Numbered from the stretch's first letter, positions 49,915-59,787 are shown. The stretch: 64,000 nucleotides of DNA from Collinsella sp. (GCA_018373675.1 JAHAGQ010000003.1:1-64000); one strand, 5' to 3'. Notes: generated from the letters alone by a model not told the origin. Made by a program: numbers and translations.

Positions 49915-52694
49915 CAGAATCCTCCAAACTCACGATCTTCACGTGCCATCTCGGCGTCGACAGATTCCAGCGCGGCAAGCCCCTCCTCGTCCAACAGGAC
50001 CTCGCGCGGCTTGGAACCGTCGGGCGGGCCGACGACACCCTTTTCTTCCAGCATGTCCATAATACGCCCGGCACGCGCATAGCCAACCTTCAGACGACGT
50101 TGCAGGCCAGATGTGGAGCCAAGCTGCGATTCCACCACAATATGGGCGGCTTCCCAAATGAGCGGATCATCGTCTTGCGGCTCGGCTACTCCGGTGCGGA
50201 CAATGCCGCCGCCACCCGCCATGGACATGGAAGCGGGCGCCACGGCAGACAGAATCTCCTCGTGGTAGTCGGGCTCGCTCTGCGACTTGACGAACTCGAC
50301 AATCTCGTTGATTTCATCGTCCGAGACAAAGCAGCCCTGGATACGGCGAGGCTTACCCCAGTCGACCTTGGAGAACAGCATGTCGCCCAAACCGGTGAGC
50401 TTTTCGGCACCCATCTGGTCGATGATGACGCGCGAGTCGATGCCCGTGGCGACGTTAAAGGCAATGCGGTTGGTGATGTTGGCCTTGATGAGGCCCGTCA
50501 CCACATTGGAACTGGGGCGCTGCGTGGCCACGATAAGGTGGATACCGGCAGCACGGCCCAGCTGGGCGATACGCACGATCGAGGCCTCGACATCCTTACC
50601 GGCGACCATCATCAGGTCCGAGAGCTCGTCGATGATAATGACCAGATAGGGCATTTTTTGCGGCGGGTTGTCGTAATGCTCAAACTCGCCGGCGGCCTGC
50701 TTTTCGTTGTAGGTCGAGATCTTACGCACGTTAAGGCGCTCGAAGACCTTCAGGCGGCGCTCCATCTCGGACACCGCCCACTGCAAGGCACTCGCGGCCT
50801 GCTTGGGCTCGGTCACTACGGGCACGTAGAGATGCGGCAGGCCGTTATAGCCCGCAAGCTCGACGCGCTTGGGGTCGACCATGATCAGGCGAACGTCCTC
50901 GGGAAGGGCGCGCATGAGCAAGGTCGTGATGATGGAGTTGATCATGACCGACTTACCGGAACCCGTGGTACCGGCAATCAACAGGTGGGGCATCTTGGCG
51001 AGATCGGCGACAACCGGCGTGCCCTCGGCGTCGCGGCCGATGGCGAGCTCGAGCGGACCGCCCTTCACATAGGGCAGGACGTCGCCAAGGTTAACGTTCT
51101 GGCGCTTGCGGTTGGGAATCTCGATGCCCACGAGCGAGGTGCCGGGGATCGGGGCAAAGATACGCACCGACTGGGCAGCGAGCGAAAGCGCGATATCGTC
51201 CTCGAGGCTCGAGATCTTGCTCACGCGCTCGCCCTCGCCAGGTTGCAGCTTAAAGGTCGTCACCGTGGGGCCGGCGATCCAGCCGACCACGCGGGCACTG
51301 CGGCCAAACTCAAGCAAGGTGGACTGCAGTGACTCAGCGGTCTGCTCCAGCTCCTTGTCCGAAGACGCGGCAGAAGCCGACTGCGGGTTGGCATGAAGGA
51401 TTTCGAGCGGCGGAAGCTTAAGACCGTCCTCTTCTTCGCCCTCGTTATCTGCGGCGCCGCCGCCCGCTCCCCCATCGCTAGCCGCAGCCGATTCGACAGC
51501 ACTCAAGGCAGGCGCATCGGCAACCTTGGGATGCTTCAAGAAGTCGGGAATCTGAGGTGCTGCCGAGACAGGATTCACGGCAAACGGCGGCTCGGACTCG
51601 TCAATCTTATCGGGATCGTCTTCCATCGAAAGCTGGCCGGTTACCTGGTCGCGCTTGGCATGGCGACGCGGCAGCAAAGTTGTCTTTGCGGTCTCAATCG
51701 GAGCCTCGTCGTCCTCGTCATCACCCTCAGTGAGCTCAATCTCGCTATCGGACCAAGACGGGTCGGGCTCGCTCGTGTTGAGTTTGGGCGTGGCCTTGCC
51801 CTTCTTACCATGACGACGCGGCAGCAGCGTCGTCTTAGCGCGCTCGGCCTCCACGGCATCGGATACGTCGACAAACGGATCCTCGTCCTCGTCGTCATCG
51901 TCCAAAACCGGGTCCACATCGTTGCCCATAACCGTGGTCACGGCAGCATCGGAGCCCTTTTGACGAAGGATGCTCAGGTGCGGACGGGCAACACCGGGCA
52001 CCGACAGGGCTTCGTCGTCACCCCACGGGCTGGCGTTAACATCGGCACGACGGCGCTCGGCAAAATCGGCCGCACGGTCGCGAGCAGAGCGCAGCACGCC
52101 ACCCACCGAAAAGCCGATGATGACAAAACCAACGACGGCCAGACCCAACAGGACCACCATCGCGATAGGCTTACCCAGGGCATTCTGCAGCGCACTCGCA
52201 ATAAACGCACCGATGTAGCCACCCGAAGCGGACAGATTTTGCGGCGTGAACATAAGATCGCACGAGTCGCTCGTACCCGGCACCATCAGCGAAAGAATGG
52301 AGACGACGGCGATAAAGACCACGGCTCCGCCCGCGACCGAGCGAATGTTGAGCGGCGAGTCCTCGCCTAAAAAGAGCGTGGCGGCAAACAGCAAAATGAC
52401 GATCGGCAGCACGTAGGCGCCCAGGCCAAAGCCAAGGTGGTAGAAACCGGCAACCGCAGCCGTCACGGGTGCCGTTGCCGGGGAAATCACGGCAATGAAG
52501 GACGCAATCGCCAAAACGGCGATGACCACGCCGGCGATATCGCGGTTGGCCGAGGGCTCGACCAAGGACTCAAAATCATCGAAGTCCGCCTCGTGGCCCT
52601 TATTGGCACGCAGATGGGAACCGGCACCCTTAGCAGATGCCGGTTGGTTATTGGCCTTATTACCTTTGGCGTTTTGTGCAGATCCGCGCGCCAA
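49914..52694 (-). CDS. ftsK: DNA translocase FtsK/SpoIIIE
   Basis: 926 residues. Four membrane helices (about 52-205), a variable acidic linker (about 225-440), then the RecA-like motor with AGTTGSGKS (about 576-584), IMVDPKRVEL and IIDELSDLMM, plus the KOPS-reading winged-helix gamma domain at the C-terminus (about 860-926, VGYARAGRIMDMLEEKGVVG). It pumps DNA through the closing septum. The linker contains two similar ATTLLPRRH-type blocks (about residues 292 and 336: KTTLLPRRH), a small internal repeat. Confidence 0.94.
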   Translation of the reverse strand: MARGSAQNAKGNKANNQPASAKGAGSHLRANKGHEADFDDFESLVEPSANRDIAGVVIAVLAIASFIAVISPATAPVTAAVAGFYHLGFGLGAYVLPIVILLFAATLFLGEDSPLNIRSVAGGAVVFIAVVSILSLMVPGTSDSCDLMFTPQNLSASGGYIGAFIASALQNALGKPIAMVVLLGLAVVGFVIIGFSVGGVLRSARDRAADFAERRRADVNASPWGDDEALSVPGVARPHLSILRQKGSDAAVTTVMGNDVDPVLDDDDEDEDPFVDVSDAVEAERAKTTLLPRRHGKKGKATPKLNTSEPDPSWSDSEIELTEGDDEDDEAPIETAKTTLLPRRHAKRDQVTGQLSMEDDPDKIDESEPPFAVNPVSAAPQIPDFLKHPKVADAPALSAVESAAASDGGAGGGAADNEGEEEDGLKLPPLEILHANPQSASAASSDKELEQTAESLQSTLLEFGRSARVVGWIAGPTVTTFKLQPGEGERVSKISSLEDDIALSLAAQSVRIFAPIPGTSLVGIEIPNRKRQNVNLGDVLPYVKGGPLELAIGRDAEGTPVVADLAKMPHLLIAGTTGSGKSVMINSIITTLLMRALPEDVRLIMVDPKRVELAGYNGLPHLYVPVVTEPKQAASALQWAVSEMERRLKVFERLNVRKISTYNEKQAAGEFEHYDNPPQKMPYLVIIIDELSDLMMVAGKDVEASIVRIAQLGRAAGIHLIVATQRPSSNVVTGLIKANITNRIAFNVATGIDSRVIIDQMGAEKLTGLGDMLFSKVDWGKPRRIQGCFVSDDEINEIVEFVKSQSEPDYHEEILSAVAPASMSMAGGGGIVRTGVAEPQDDDPLIWEAAHIVVESQLGSTSGLQRRLKVGYARAGRIMDMLEEKGVVGPPDGSKPREVLLDEEGLAALESVDAEMAREDREFGGF

Positions 52695-52695
52695 A

Positions 52696-54366
52696 CTAAA
52701 CCTCCATGACGACCGGGATGATCATCGGACGGGTGCGCGTACGGCTCCAGATAAAGTTGGAGAGCGAATCGCGCACGGCCTTGCGAATGGCATCGGAGCC
52801 GCTGCTCGTAAAGCTGAACTTGCCCTTCTCGATCGTCTTCATAATAGACGCGGAGGCATCCTCGGAGAACTGGTCGTCGATGGCAAACGAGACGCCGCGG
52901 CCCGAGAACTCGATGGCCTCGATCTTCTTGTGCTTGAGCGAGACGATGGCAACGGCCGTGACCATACCGTCGTTGGCGAGCTTCTGGCGATCGCGCAGGA
53001 CGATGGGATCGGTATCGCCGATACGCAGGCCGTCGACGTAAACGACGCCGGACTCGACGGGCGTACCGCGCTTGACGATACCACCGCGCATCTCGAGCGT
53101 GTCGCCGTTATCGAGGATAAAGATATGATCGTCCTTGATGCCCATCTTGCGGGCCAGCTGGGCATGGGCGCGCAGATGCACGGCCTCACCGTGAACCGGC
53201 ATAAAGTAGGTGGGCTTGGCCATGGCCATCAGGAGCTTGAGCTCCTCCTGGCTACCGTGACCGGAGACGTGGACGAGAGCGCGGTTCTTATCCCACACGT
53301 CGCAGCCGAGCTTGGCCAGGCTGTTGACGACCTGCTGGACGGCCTTTTCGTTGCCAGGAACGGGAGTTGCCGAGAGGATGACGGTATCGCCCTCGTGAAT
53401 AGAGAGCGTCTTGTGCTCACCGTTGGCCATGCGGGACAGCGCCGACAGCGGCTCGCCCTGCGAACCGGTGCACATGACGACGATCTTATCGTCAGGCAGG
53501 TTATCGATATCAAAGGCATCGATAATATCGGCATCGTCGATGTTGAGGTAGCCAAGCTCGCGCGCCACGCGGGTATTGGTGAGCATGGAGCGTCCGGTCA
53601 CGACAACCTTGCGGCCGCACTTGCGGGCGGCGTCGCAGATCTGCTGCAGGCGATGGATATGGCTCGAGAACGACGCGACGAACACGCGGCCCGGGGCGTT
53701 CTTGATGGCGTGCAGCAGGTTGGGACCGACCTCGGCCTCGGACTTGGTAAAGCCGGGAACCGTGGCATTAGTGGAATCGGAAAGCAACAGGTCGATGCCC
53801 TGCTTGGCAAAGCGGCTGATAGCGGCATAGTCGGGCGTGACGCCGTCGATGGGCGTCTGGTCGAGCTTAAAGTCGCCGGTGTGCATAACGGTGCCCTGAT
53901 TGGTACGGATGAACACGCCCAGAGCGCCGGGGATGGAGTGCGTCATCGAGAAGAAGTCGAGCGAGATGCCACCCAGATTGACGTGGCTGCCGCCCTTGAC
54001 CTCGCGGAACTTGGGTGCGCGGATGCGGAACTCAGAAAGTTTGCCCTCGATAAAGCCAAGCGTCAGCTTGCTCGAGAAGATGGGCACCTTATTGTTGAGG
54101 TCCTGCAGCAGATACGGAAGCGAACCGGTGTGGTCCTCGTGGCCGTGGGTGACGACGATACCGCGGAGCTTCTCCTCGTTCTCCAGGACATAGGTGTAGT
54201 CAGGAAGCACCAGGTCGATACCGGGCTGGGAGTCATCCGGGAACATGAGACCGGCGTCGACGAGCACCATGTCGTCGCCGCACTCGAAGACCGTCATGTT
54301 CTTGCCGATGCCGTCAAGGCCGCCGAGCGGGATGATCTTCAAGGGAGATGATTTTTTAGCTGCCAT
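52696..54366 (-). CDS. rnj: Ribonuclease J
   Basis: 556 residues. Metallo-beta-lactamase core with H74-G-H76-E-D78-H79 (THGHEDHTG), beta-CASP domain with VMCTGSQGEPLSAL (about 300-313), SGHGSQEEL and MPVHGE, and a C-terminal domain. It acts as a 5'-3' exonuclease and endonuclease in RNA maturation and decay. It lies between pnp and ftsK. Only one RNase J gene is seen. Confidence 0.94.
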   Translation of the reverse strand: MAAKKSSPLKIIPLGGLDGIGKNMTVFECGDDMVLVDAGLMFPDDSQPGIDLVLPDYTYVLENEEKLRGIVVTHGHEDHTGSLPYLLQDLNNKVPIFSSKLTLGFIEGKLSEFRIRAPKFREVKGGSHVNLGGISLDFFSMTHSIPGALGVFIRTNQGTVMHTGDFKLDQTPIDGVTPDYAAISRFAKQGIDLLLSDSTNATVPGFTKSEAEVGPNLLHAIKNAPGRVFVASFSSHIHRLQQICDAARKCGRKVVVTGRSMLTNTRVARELGYLNIDDADIIDAFDIDNLPDDKIVVMCTGSQGEPLSALSRMANGEHKTLSIHEGDTVILSATPVPGNEKAVQQVVNSLAKLGCDVWDKNRALVHVSGHGSQEELKLLMAMAKPTYFMPVHGEAVHLRAHAQLARKMGIKDDHIFILDNGDTLEMRGGIVKRGTPVESGVVYVDGLRIGDTDPIVLRDRQKLANDGMVTAVAIVSLKHKKIEAIEFSGRGVSFAIDDQFSEDASASIMKTIEKGKFSFTSSGSDAIRKAVRDSLSNFIWSRTRTRPMIIPVVMEV

Positions 54367-54583
54367 AGGTTAGTGTTGTTTCCTTTCTTCGAAACGGGTC
54401 TGGAACAACCGACGGGGCGCTTCTGGCAAACCGACCGCCGGGCACGTACAACAAAGCATCGCAGAGTCGATGCAGTAACTACGACATGATACCCATTTGC
54501 ACAACAACAGACCACCCATGCATCAAAGCCCCATCTGAACCCGTCTATCCCGCCGGTCTGGTCTCAGCGGGCCCGGCACGGGC

Positions 54584-54667
54584 TAAGTTTCCTGCTCTAC
54601 AGTCCTGCGCAAGACGGAAAGCACTTAATGTGCTCTCCGTGCGAGCAGGACTGTAGAGCAGGAAACT
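54584..54667. repeat. Long hairpin with 24-bp perfect arms
   Basis: 54584-54607 pairs perfectly with 54644-54667. The 36-base apex folds further (ACGGA with TCCGT, AGCAC with GTGCT around TTAAT), so the element is one long stem. GC-rich flanks at 54550-54582 and 54668-54690 are partly complementary as well. It has no T run and recalls the 33-kb elements in design, but not in sequence. Confidence 0.8.
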
Positions 54668-54696
54668 TTACCCGCGGACCCCGCCGGGAATAGCAA

Positions 54697-54725
54697 AAGG
54701 GCGACCCCTGTACGGAGTCGCCCTT
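54697..54725 (-). terminator. Terminator of pnp
   Basis: AAGGGCGAC and GTCGCCCTT arms around an 11-base centre. On the minus strand the stem is followed by TTTTGC. It lies 24 bases past the pnp stop. Confidence 0.7.
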
Positions 54726-54748
54726 GTTGAGCTGCTTATGTGTAGCTG

Positions 54749-56995
54749 TTACTCGGCGTCGTGGTGACGGCGGGGCTTGCGGCCTCCGTTGTCGCCGGGA
54801 CGGCGCGGGCGGTCGCTGCGCTCGGAGCGCTCGCGACGCGGACGCTCACGGCGTTGAAAGTGCTCGCCGTCGCCCTCAGCGGCACCCTCGGCACGAGCCG
54901 GGGCCTCGGGCTTATCCAGACGATCGAGCGAAATCTTGCCGCGGTCGTCGACCTCGATGACGACGACCTTGACCTCGTCGCCCACATTGAGGACGTCCTC
55001 GACCTTCTCCACGCGGCCCTTGGCGACGCGGGAGATGTGCAGCAGGCCGTCCTTACCGGGCAGCAGGTTGACGAAGGCGCCGAAGGGCTGGATGGAGACC
55101 ACGCGACCGGTGTACTCCTCGCCCGGCTCGGGAACCTTGATGATGAGCTTGATGCGCTCGACGGCCTGGTCCACGGACTCGCCGGTGCCGCCGACAAAGA
55201 CGGTGCCGTCCTCCTGGATGTCGACCGAAGCGCCGGTCTCATCCTGGATACCACGGATGACCTTACCGCCGGAACCGATGACGTCACGGATCTTGTCAGT
55301 CGGAACCTGGATGGAGACGATGCGCGGGGCGGTGCTGCGCGTGGTGTGGCGCGGCTCGGGGATCACATCGAGCATCTTCTGCAGGATGAAGGCACGACCC
55401 TCCTTGGCCTGCTGCAGAGCGCGAGCCAGAATGTCGAAGGTAAGGCCGGTGGCCTTATTGTCCATCTGCAGGGCGGTGATGCCCTCGGTGGTGCCGGTGA
55501 CCTTAAAGTCCATATCGCCCAGGAAGTCCTCGAGACCCTGGATGTCGGACAGGACCACGGTCTTGCCCTCCTCCTGGATCAGGCCCATGGCGATACCGGA
55601 GACCGGGCGCTTAATGGGCACGCCGCCGTCCATAAGGGCGAGCGTAGAACCGCAGGTCGAAGCCATCGAAGAGGAGCCGTTGGACTCCATGACCTCGGAG
55701 ACGACGCGGATGGCGTAGGGGAACTCGTTCTCATCGGGGAGCACCGGAAGCAGAGCGCGCTCGGCCAGATTGCCGTGGCCGATCTCGCGGCGCTTGGGGC
55801 TGCCCATGCGGCCGGTCTCGCCGGTGCAGAACGGCGGGAAGTTGTAGTGGTGCATGTAGCGCTTGCCCTCGGTGGGCTCGATGGTATCCAGACGCTGGCC
55901 CTCGTTGAGCATGCCGAGTGACAGGACGGAGAGCACCTGGGTCTGACCGCGCTGGAACAGGCCGGAGCCGTGAACGAGCGGCAGGTAATTGTCCTTCACC
56001 ATGATGGGACGGATCTCATCGGCGGCACGACCGTCGACGCGCTCACCGGTCTCGACGACCATGGTGCGCATGGCCTTCTTCTCGAGCTTCTTGAGCGCCA
56101 CAGGGATCTCACGCTCCCAAGCGGCCTGCTCCTCCTCGGTGAACTCGGCACGGATGGACTCCTTCAGAGCCTCGACCTTGCCGATACGGGAGAGCTTGTC
56201 GGCATCGCGAAGGGCGGCTGCCATCTCGTCGTAGTGGGCGAAGATGCGCTCCTGGACCTCCTCGACGGGCTGGTCGAGCGGGTACTCCTTCTTGACGATG
56301 GGGCCGTTGACCTGCTCCCACTCGGCAACGAACTCGTCCTGAGCCTGGCAGAAGGCAGCAAGGGCCTCCTGGCCAAACTTCATGGCGGCGAGCATGTCGT
56401 CCTCGGAGATCTCCTCGGCGCCGGCCTCGACCATCGAGATGAAGTCGGCAGAGCCGCCCAGCTCCAGGTCCAGATCGGAGTTCTCGCGCTCCTCGTAGGT
56501 GGGGTTGACGATAAACTCGCCGGTCTCCACGTTACGGCCGATGCGCACGCAGGCAAGCGGGCCCTCGAAGGGCACGCCGCCGAGCGTCATGGCCAGGGAT
56601 GCACCCATGATGTTGATGACATCGAAGGGGTTGACCTGGTCGGCGACGAGCGAGGTGGCGACGATGTGCACCTCGTTGCGGAAGCCGTCCGGGAAGCTCG
56701 GGCGAATCGGACGGTCGATCATGCGCGCGGTGAGCGTGGCCTTCTCGCTGGGACGGCCCTCACGCTTGAGGTAGCCACCCGGAATGCGGCCGGCGGCGTA
56801 CATCTTCTCGTTGAAGTCGACGGTCAGCGGGAAGAAGTCGTAGTTCTTGCGCTCCTTGGAGACGACCACGGTGTCGAGCATCGTGGTATCGCCCTGCTTG
56901 ACCAGGCAGGCGCCGGTGGCCTGCTTGGCAAGCTCGCCCGACTCAAAGGTGTAGGTCTTGCCGTACAGCTCAAAGGTCTTGGATACGAGTGTCAT
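54749..56995 (-). CDS. pnp: Polyribonucleotide nucleotidyltransferase (PNPase)
   Basis: 748 residues. Two RNase PH domains (first about 8-235, second about 315-545; GRMGSPKRREIGHGNLAERA and MDFKVTGTTEGITALQMD are catalytic-core segments), a KH domain (about 563-622, IRDVIGSGGKVI) and an S1 domain (about 622-690, GRVVSIQPFGAFVNLLPGKDG). The tail (about 700-748) is Arg/Glu/Pro-rich. It degrades RNA 3'-5' with phosphate. Preceded by rpsO, the universal rpsO-pnp pair. Confidence 0.96.
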   Translation of the reverse strand: MTLVSKTFELYGKTYTFESGELAKQATGACLVKQGDTTMLDTVVVSKERKNYDFFPLTVDFNEKMYAAGRIPGGYLKREGRPSEKATLTARMIDRPIRPSFPDGFRNEVHIVATSLVADQVNPFDVINIMGASLAMTLGGVPFEGPLACVRIGRNVETGEFIVNPTYEERENSDLDLELGGSADFISMVEAGAEEISEDDMLAAMKFGQEALAAFCQAQDEFVAEWEQVNGPIVKKEYPLDQPVEEVQERIFAHYDEMAAALRDADKLSRIGKVEALKESIRAEFTEEEQAAWEREIPVALKKLEKKAMRTMVVETGERVDGRAADEIRPIMVKDNYLPLVHGSGLFQRGQTQVLSVLSLGMLNEGQRLDTIEPTEGKRYMHHYNFPPFCTGETGRMGSPKRREIGHGNLAERALLPVLPDENEFPYAIRVVSEVMESNGSSSMASTCGSTLALMDGGVPIKRPVSGIAMGLIQEEGKTVVLSDIQGLEDFLGDMDFKVTGTTEGITALQMDNKATGLTFDILARALQQAKEGRAFILQKMLDVIPEPRHTTRSTAPRIVSIQVPTDKIRDVIGSGGKVIRGIQDETGASVDIQEDGTVFVGGTGESVDQAVERIKLIIKVPEPGEEYTGRVVSIQPFGAFVNLLPGKDGLLHISRVAKGRVEKVEDVLNVGDEVKVVVIEVDDRGKISLDRLDKPEAPARAEGAAEGDGEHFQRRERPRRERSERSDRPRRPGDNGGRKPRRHHDAE

Positions 56996-57097
56996 TGTTC
57001 TCCTTTACCCCACAGGCCCCTTGCCTGCGGGCTTCTCATGTGACGCAGGCCCCCTGCCCCCGCCACGCTTCAGAGCGTGATTGTTCACGCCCTTACA

Positions 57098-57131
57098 CAA
57101 AAAGAGCGCCCCGCTGCGCAGGACGCTCTTA
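57098..57131 (-). terminator. Terminator between rpsO and pnp
   Basis: On the minus strand TAAGAGCGTCC pairs with the GGGGCGCTCTT arm, followed by TTTTTGTG. It would end or attenuate rpsO transcripts before pnp. Confidence 0.75.
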
Positions 57132-57144
57132 GCATGTACAAATC

Positions 57145-57423
57145 CTACTGGATGTTGTCGCGGATGCCCAGAGCCTTGATGAGCTCACGGTACTCGACGA
57201 TGTCGTTCTTCTTGATGTAGGAGAGAAGACGACGACGACGGCCGACGAGCATGAGCAGGCCACGACGGGTGTGGAAGTCCTTCTGGTGGGACTTCATGTG
57301 CTCGGTCAGCTCCTTGATGCGCTCGGACAGGATGGCGACCTGAACCTTGGGGTTGCCGGTGTCGACCGGGGTGTTACCGAACTGGGCAGTCAGCTCCGCC
57401 TTGCGCTCTTTGGAAACAGTCAT
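57145..57423 (-). CDS. rpsO: 30S ribosomal protein S15
   Basis: 92 residues: an N-terminal TVSKERKAELTAQFG, the VQVAILSERIKELTEHMKSH helix, KDFHTRRGLLMLVGRRRRLL (16S rRNA helix 22/central-junction contacts) and YIKKNDIVEYRELIKALGIR. ATG 57423 is preceded by AAAGGTG; frames extending upstream add non-conserved residues. An early binder of 16S rRNA that commonly represses its own translation. Confidence 0.97.
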   Translation of the reverse strand: MTVSKERKAELTAQFGNTPVDTGNPKVQVAILSERIKELTEHMKSHQKDFHTRRGLLMLVGRRRRLLSYIKKNDIVEYRELIKALGIRDNIQ

Positions 57424-57561
57424 TGTTTCACCTTTCGTTTTGCGTCGCCATCGGGCGACTCGATTCGCCTCGGACTGGGAAGCCGCCGGTGGAGCGAGCA
57501 ACCAAGGTCGAGGTACCAACAGGTCGGTATGTTACCACAAGCAGCCCGCGCCTGCGCATCA

Positions 57562-58311
57562 TCACCGACCCAACATGAATTCCATCGCACGGAGACGCTG
57601 ATCGGTGTGCGTCGCAGCCCAAACATGCGAAAGCCCCAGCAAAAAGGCTGCGGTATGCGGGTCGATTCGCTCGGCCAAAAGCGCATCGAAGGTCATGGAC
57701 ATGAGGGCGCGCAGCCATGCGGCCTCACCGGTCGACACCAGTTCGGCACCTGGAACGCTCGACGCGCACGACCCGCACATGAGGCCGCCCGCCTGGGGCG
57801 AAAAATACGACAGCATGGGGTCTCCGCACAGCACGCAGGCCGAAAAATCGGGTCGATAGCCAACGTGCGACAGCAGCTTAAAGACATATGCCGCCACAAG
57901 TAGATCCATATGCGCCGTGTCGAGCCCGCTGCCCACCAGGGCAAGCGCTCGCTGCGTTATAGCAAAGGTAAACGGGTCCTCGGCGTCCTCGAACGAGCAC
58001 ACGCGCGCGACCTCGGCGATCGCGCTTGCGGCGCAGGTCGTCTCGTAATCGGGCGCAGCGCCGAGCGGCGCCTCCATAAGCTCGGCCTGGGAAACCACAT
58101 CGAGCGACCGTCCATGTGCAAGCAGCATATCGACCGTACAGAACAGCTCGCAGCGCGCAGCCAGGCGTCCGCCGGGTTTGCGGGCGCCCTTTGCCACGGC
58201 ACGAACCTGCCGACCCCGCTCGTCAAGCATCGTCAAGATCAAGTCCGTCTCTTTGAGCTTGGTCTTATCGAGAACGAGCACCTTCGTGCGATATGTGCGA
58301 GAACCTGCCAT
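57562..58311 (-). CDS. recO: DNA repair protein RecO
   Basis: 249 residues. N-terminal OB fold beginning TYRTKVLVLDKTKLKETDLI (residues 6-25), with RAVAKGARKPGGRLAA, and a helical domain with a zinc finger CVLCGDP...CGSC (about 160-182). RecO loads RecA onto SSB-coated DNA with RecR. Situated after era, the usual era-recO order. Confidence 0.92.
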   Translation of the reverse strand: MAGSRTYRTKVLVLDKTKLKETDLILTMLDERGRQVRAVAKGARKPGGRLAARCELFCTVDMLLAHGRSLDVVSQAELMEAPLGAAPDYETTCAASAIAEVARVCSFEDAEDPFTFAITQRALALVGSGLDTAHMDLLVAAYVFKLLSHVGYRPDFSACVLCGDPMLSYFSPQAGGLMCGSCASSVPGAELVSTGEAAWLRALMSMTFDALLAERIDPHTAAFLLGLSHVWAATHTDQRLRAMEFMLGR

Positions 58312-58326
58312 GCGCGCCGCGCGCCC

Positions 58327-59397
58327 TTAATCCTCGGCGTTGTAGCCAAAGCGGCGAATCTGGGCCTCGTCGTCGCGCCAGCCGGCCTTGACCTTCACGT
58401 CCAGCTCCAAAAAAACTTGCGTGCCAAAGATGCGCTCAAGATCACGACGGGCATCGATACCGATATGCTTGATCATCTCGCCGCCCTTGCCGATGATGAT
58501 GCCCTTTTGGCCCTCGCGCTCGACGTAAATGGTGGCGTGCACGCGCAACACCTTCTTGGTCTGCTCGAGGGCATCGCAGATCACGCCAACGGAGTGCGGA
58601 ATCTCATCACGGGTGCGGCGCAAGACCTTCTCGCGCACAAACTCGGCAACAAGCGTCTCGTCGGAAGCGTCGGTACCCATGTCCTCGGGGAACCAACGCG
58701 GACCCTCGGGCAAAAAGTGCGCAACGGTCTCTATAAAGGCATCGACGTTGAAGTTCTTAACCGACGACGTCACAATCTCGTCGTCATATTCCATAAGCTC
58801 GTGGGCAGCCTTAAGCTGCTCCATGACCTGTGCGGGGTCGGCCTCATCGGCCTTGGTGAGCACCAGGACCTTCTTGGAACGAGCGTTCTTGACACGCTCG
58901 GCAACCCAGGCGTCTCCCCTGCCGATGGGCTTGGTGGCATCAATCAAAAACGCGACGACATCGACATCGTTCAGCTCGAACAGTGCGCTCTTGTTGAGCT
59001 CGGATCCCAGACCGTCCTTGGGCTTATGGATACCCGGGGTATCGACAAAGACCAGCTGGTAGCCGGGGCGGTTGACGACGGCGCGCATACGGCGGCGAGT
59101 CGTCTGGGCCACCGGCGAGGTAATGGCGACCTTCTTGCCGTAACAGGCGTTGAGCAGCGTGGACTTGCCGGCGTTGGGACGACCGACCAGGGCCACAAAG
59201 CCGCTGCGGAAACCGGGCTCCACGTCGCCAAAGCCCGCGAGGTTGTCGTCCTCGTCGCACAGGGCGTCGAGCTCCTCATCGCTCATGCCCTCAAACGGGT
59301 CGAACTCCTCGGCCTCGTCAAACGAATCGGCACCTTCAGCCTCGTCCAGGACCTCGTCATCCAAAACTTCATCGGCAGACTGCATATTGTCGGACAT
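58327..59397 (-). CDS. era: GTPase Era with acidic N-terminal extension
   Basis: 356 residues. The G domain starts FVALVGRPNAGKSTLLN (67-83), then DTPGIHKP and TKADEAD; the KH domain near the C-terminus has EKGIIIGKGGEMIKHIG-type residues (about 285-310). Era checks the 3' end of 16S rRNA in 30S assembly. The first 60 residues are an unusual extension with 26 Asp/Glu and no Lys or Arg. Typical Era is about 300 residues. AAAGGGA is upstream of the ATG and no internal start before the G domain has a better site. Confidence 0.92.
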   Translation of the reverse strand: MSDNMQSADEVLDDEVLDEAEGADSFDEAEEFDPFEGMSDEELDALCDEDDNLAGFGDVEPGFRSGFVALVGRPNAGKSTLLNACYGKKVAITSPVAQTTRRRMRAVVNRPGYQLVFVDTPGIHKPKDGLGSELNKSALFELNDVDVVAFLIDATKPIGRGDAWVAERVKNARSKKVLVLTKADEADPAQVMEQLKAAHELMEYDDEIVTSSVKNFNVDAFIETVAHFLPEGPRWFPEDMGTDASDETLVAEFVREKVLRRTRDEIPHSVGVICDALEQTKKVLRVHATIYVEREGQKGIIIGKGGEMIKHIGIDARRDLERIFGTQVFLELDVKVKAGWRDDEAQIRRFGYNAED

Positions 59398-59409
59398 GGG
59401 AATCCCTTT

Positions 59410-59787
59410 CTAGATAAAGCCGAGCGCGTGGGCAAAGACAAGCAAGCCCACGATCGCGGCGGTAATGGAAAGAACGTATACAGAGGCGGCGGCGATGTCC
59501 TTCGCACGCTTGGCCAACGGATGGAGCTCCTGGGTCGCCAGGTCGACGATGGCCTCCATGGCGGTGTTGCAAAGCTCGCCGTGAATCACCAGGCCGCAAC
59601 AGATGATAATCGTGGCCCACTCGGCAATGTCGAGCCCCACGATACAGCCGGCAACGACGGTGCACACGCCCGCAACGAGCATGACCTTAATGTTGCGCTC
59701 GGTCTTGACGGCGGTGACGAAGCCCTCCATAGCGTAGGAAAACGACTTTAAGAAGGACGGATGGTCCTTGTTCGATCCGGGAATCAT
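59410..59787 (-). CDS. dgkA: Diacylglycerol/undecaprenol kinase (DgkA family)
   Basis: 125 residues with three membrane helices. HPSFLKSFSYAMEGF near the N-terminus, RNIKVMLVAGVC, and the catalytic segment ELCNTAMEAIVDLATQE (about 72-88) with HPLAKRAKDIAAASVYV (about 89-105) are typical of Gram-positive DgkA, which phosphorylates undecaprenol (and diacylglycerol). It sits between ybeY and era, a conserved slot. Confidence 0.93.
   Translation of the reverse strand: MIPGSNKDHPSFLKSFSYAMEGFVTAVKTERNIKVMLVAGVCTVVAGCIVGLDIAEWATIIICCGLVIHGELCNTAMEAIVDLATQELHPLAKRAKDIAAASVYVLSITAAIVGLLVFAHALGFI

Larger units (their letters stand above)
54367..54748. other. rnj-pnp intergenic region with a long hairpin
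   Basis: No gene. It contains the rnj promoter area, a long nearly continuous hairpin (54584-54667) and the pnp terminator (54697-54725). Confidence 0.7.
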
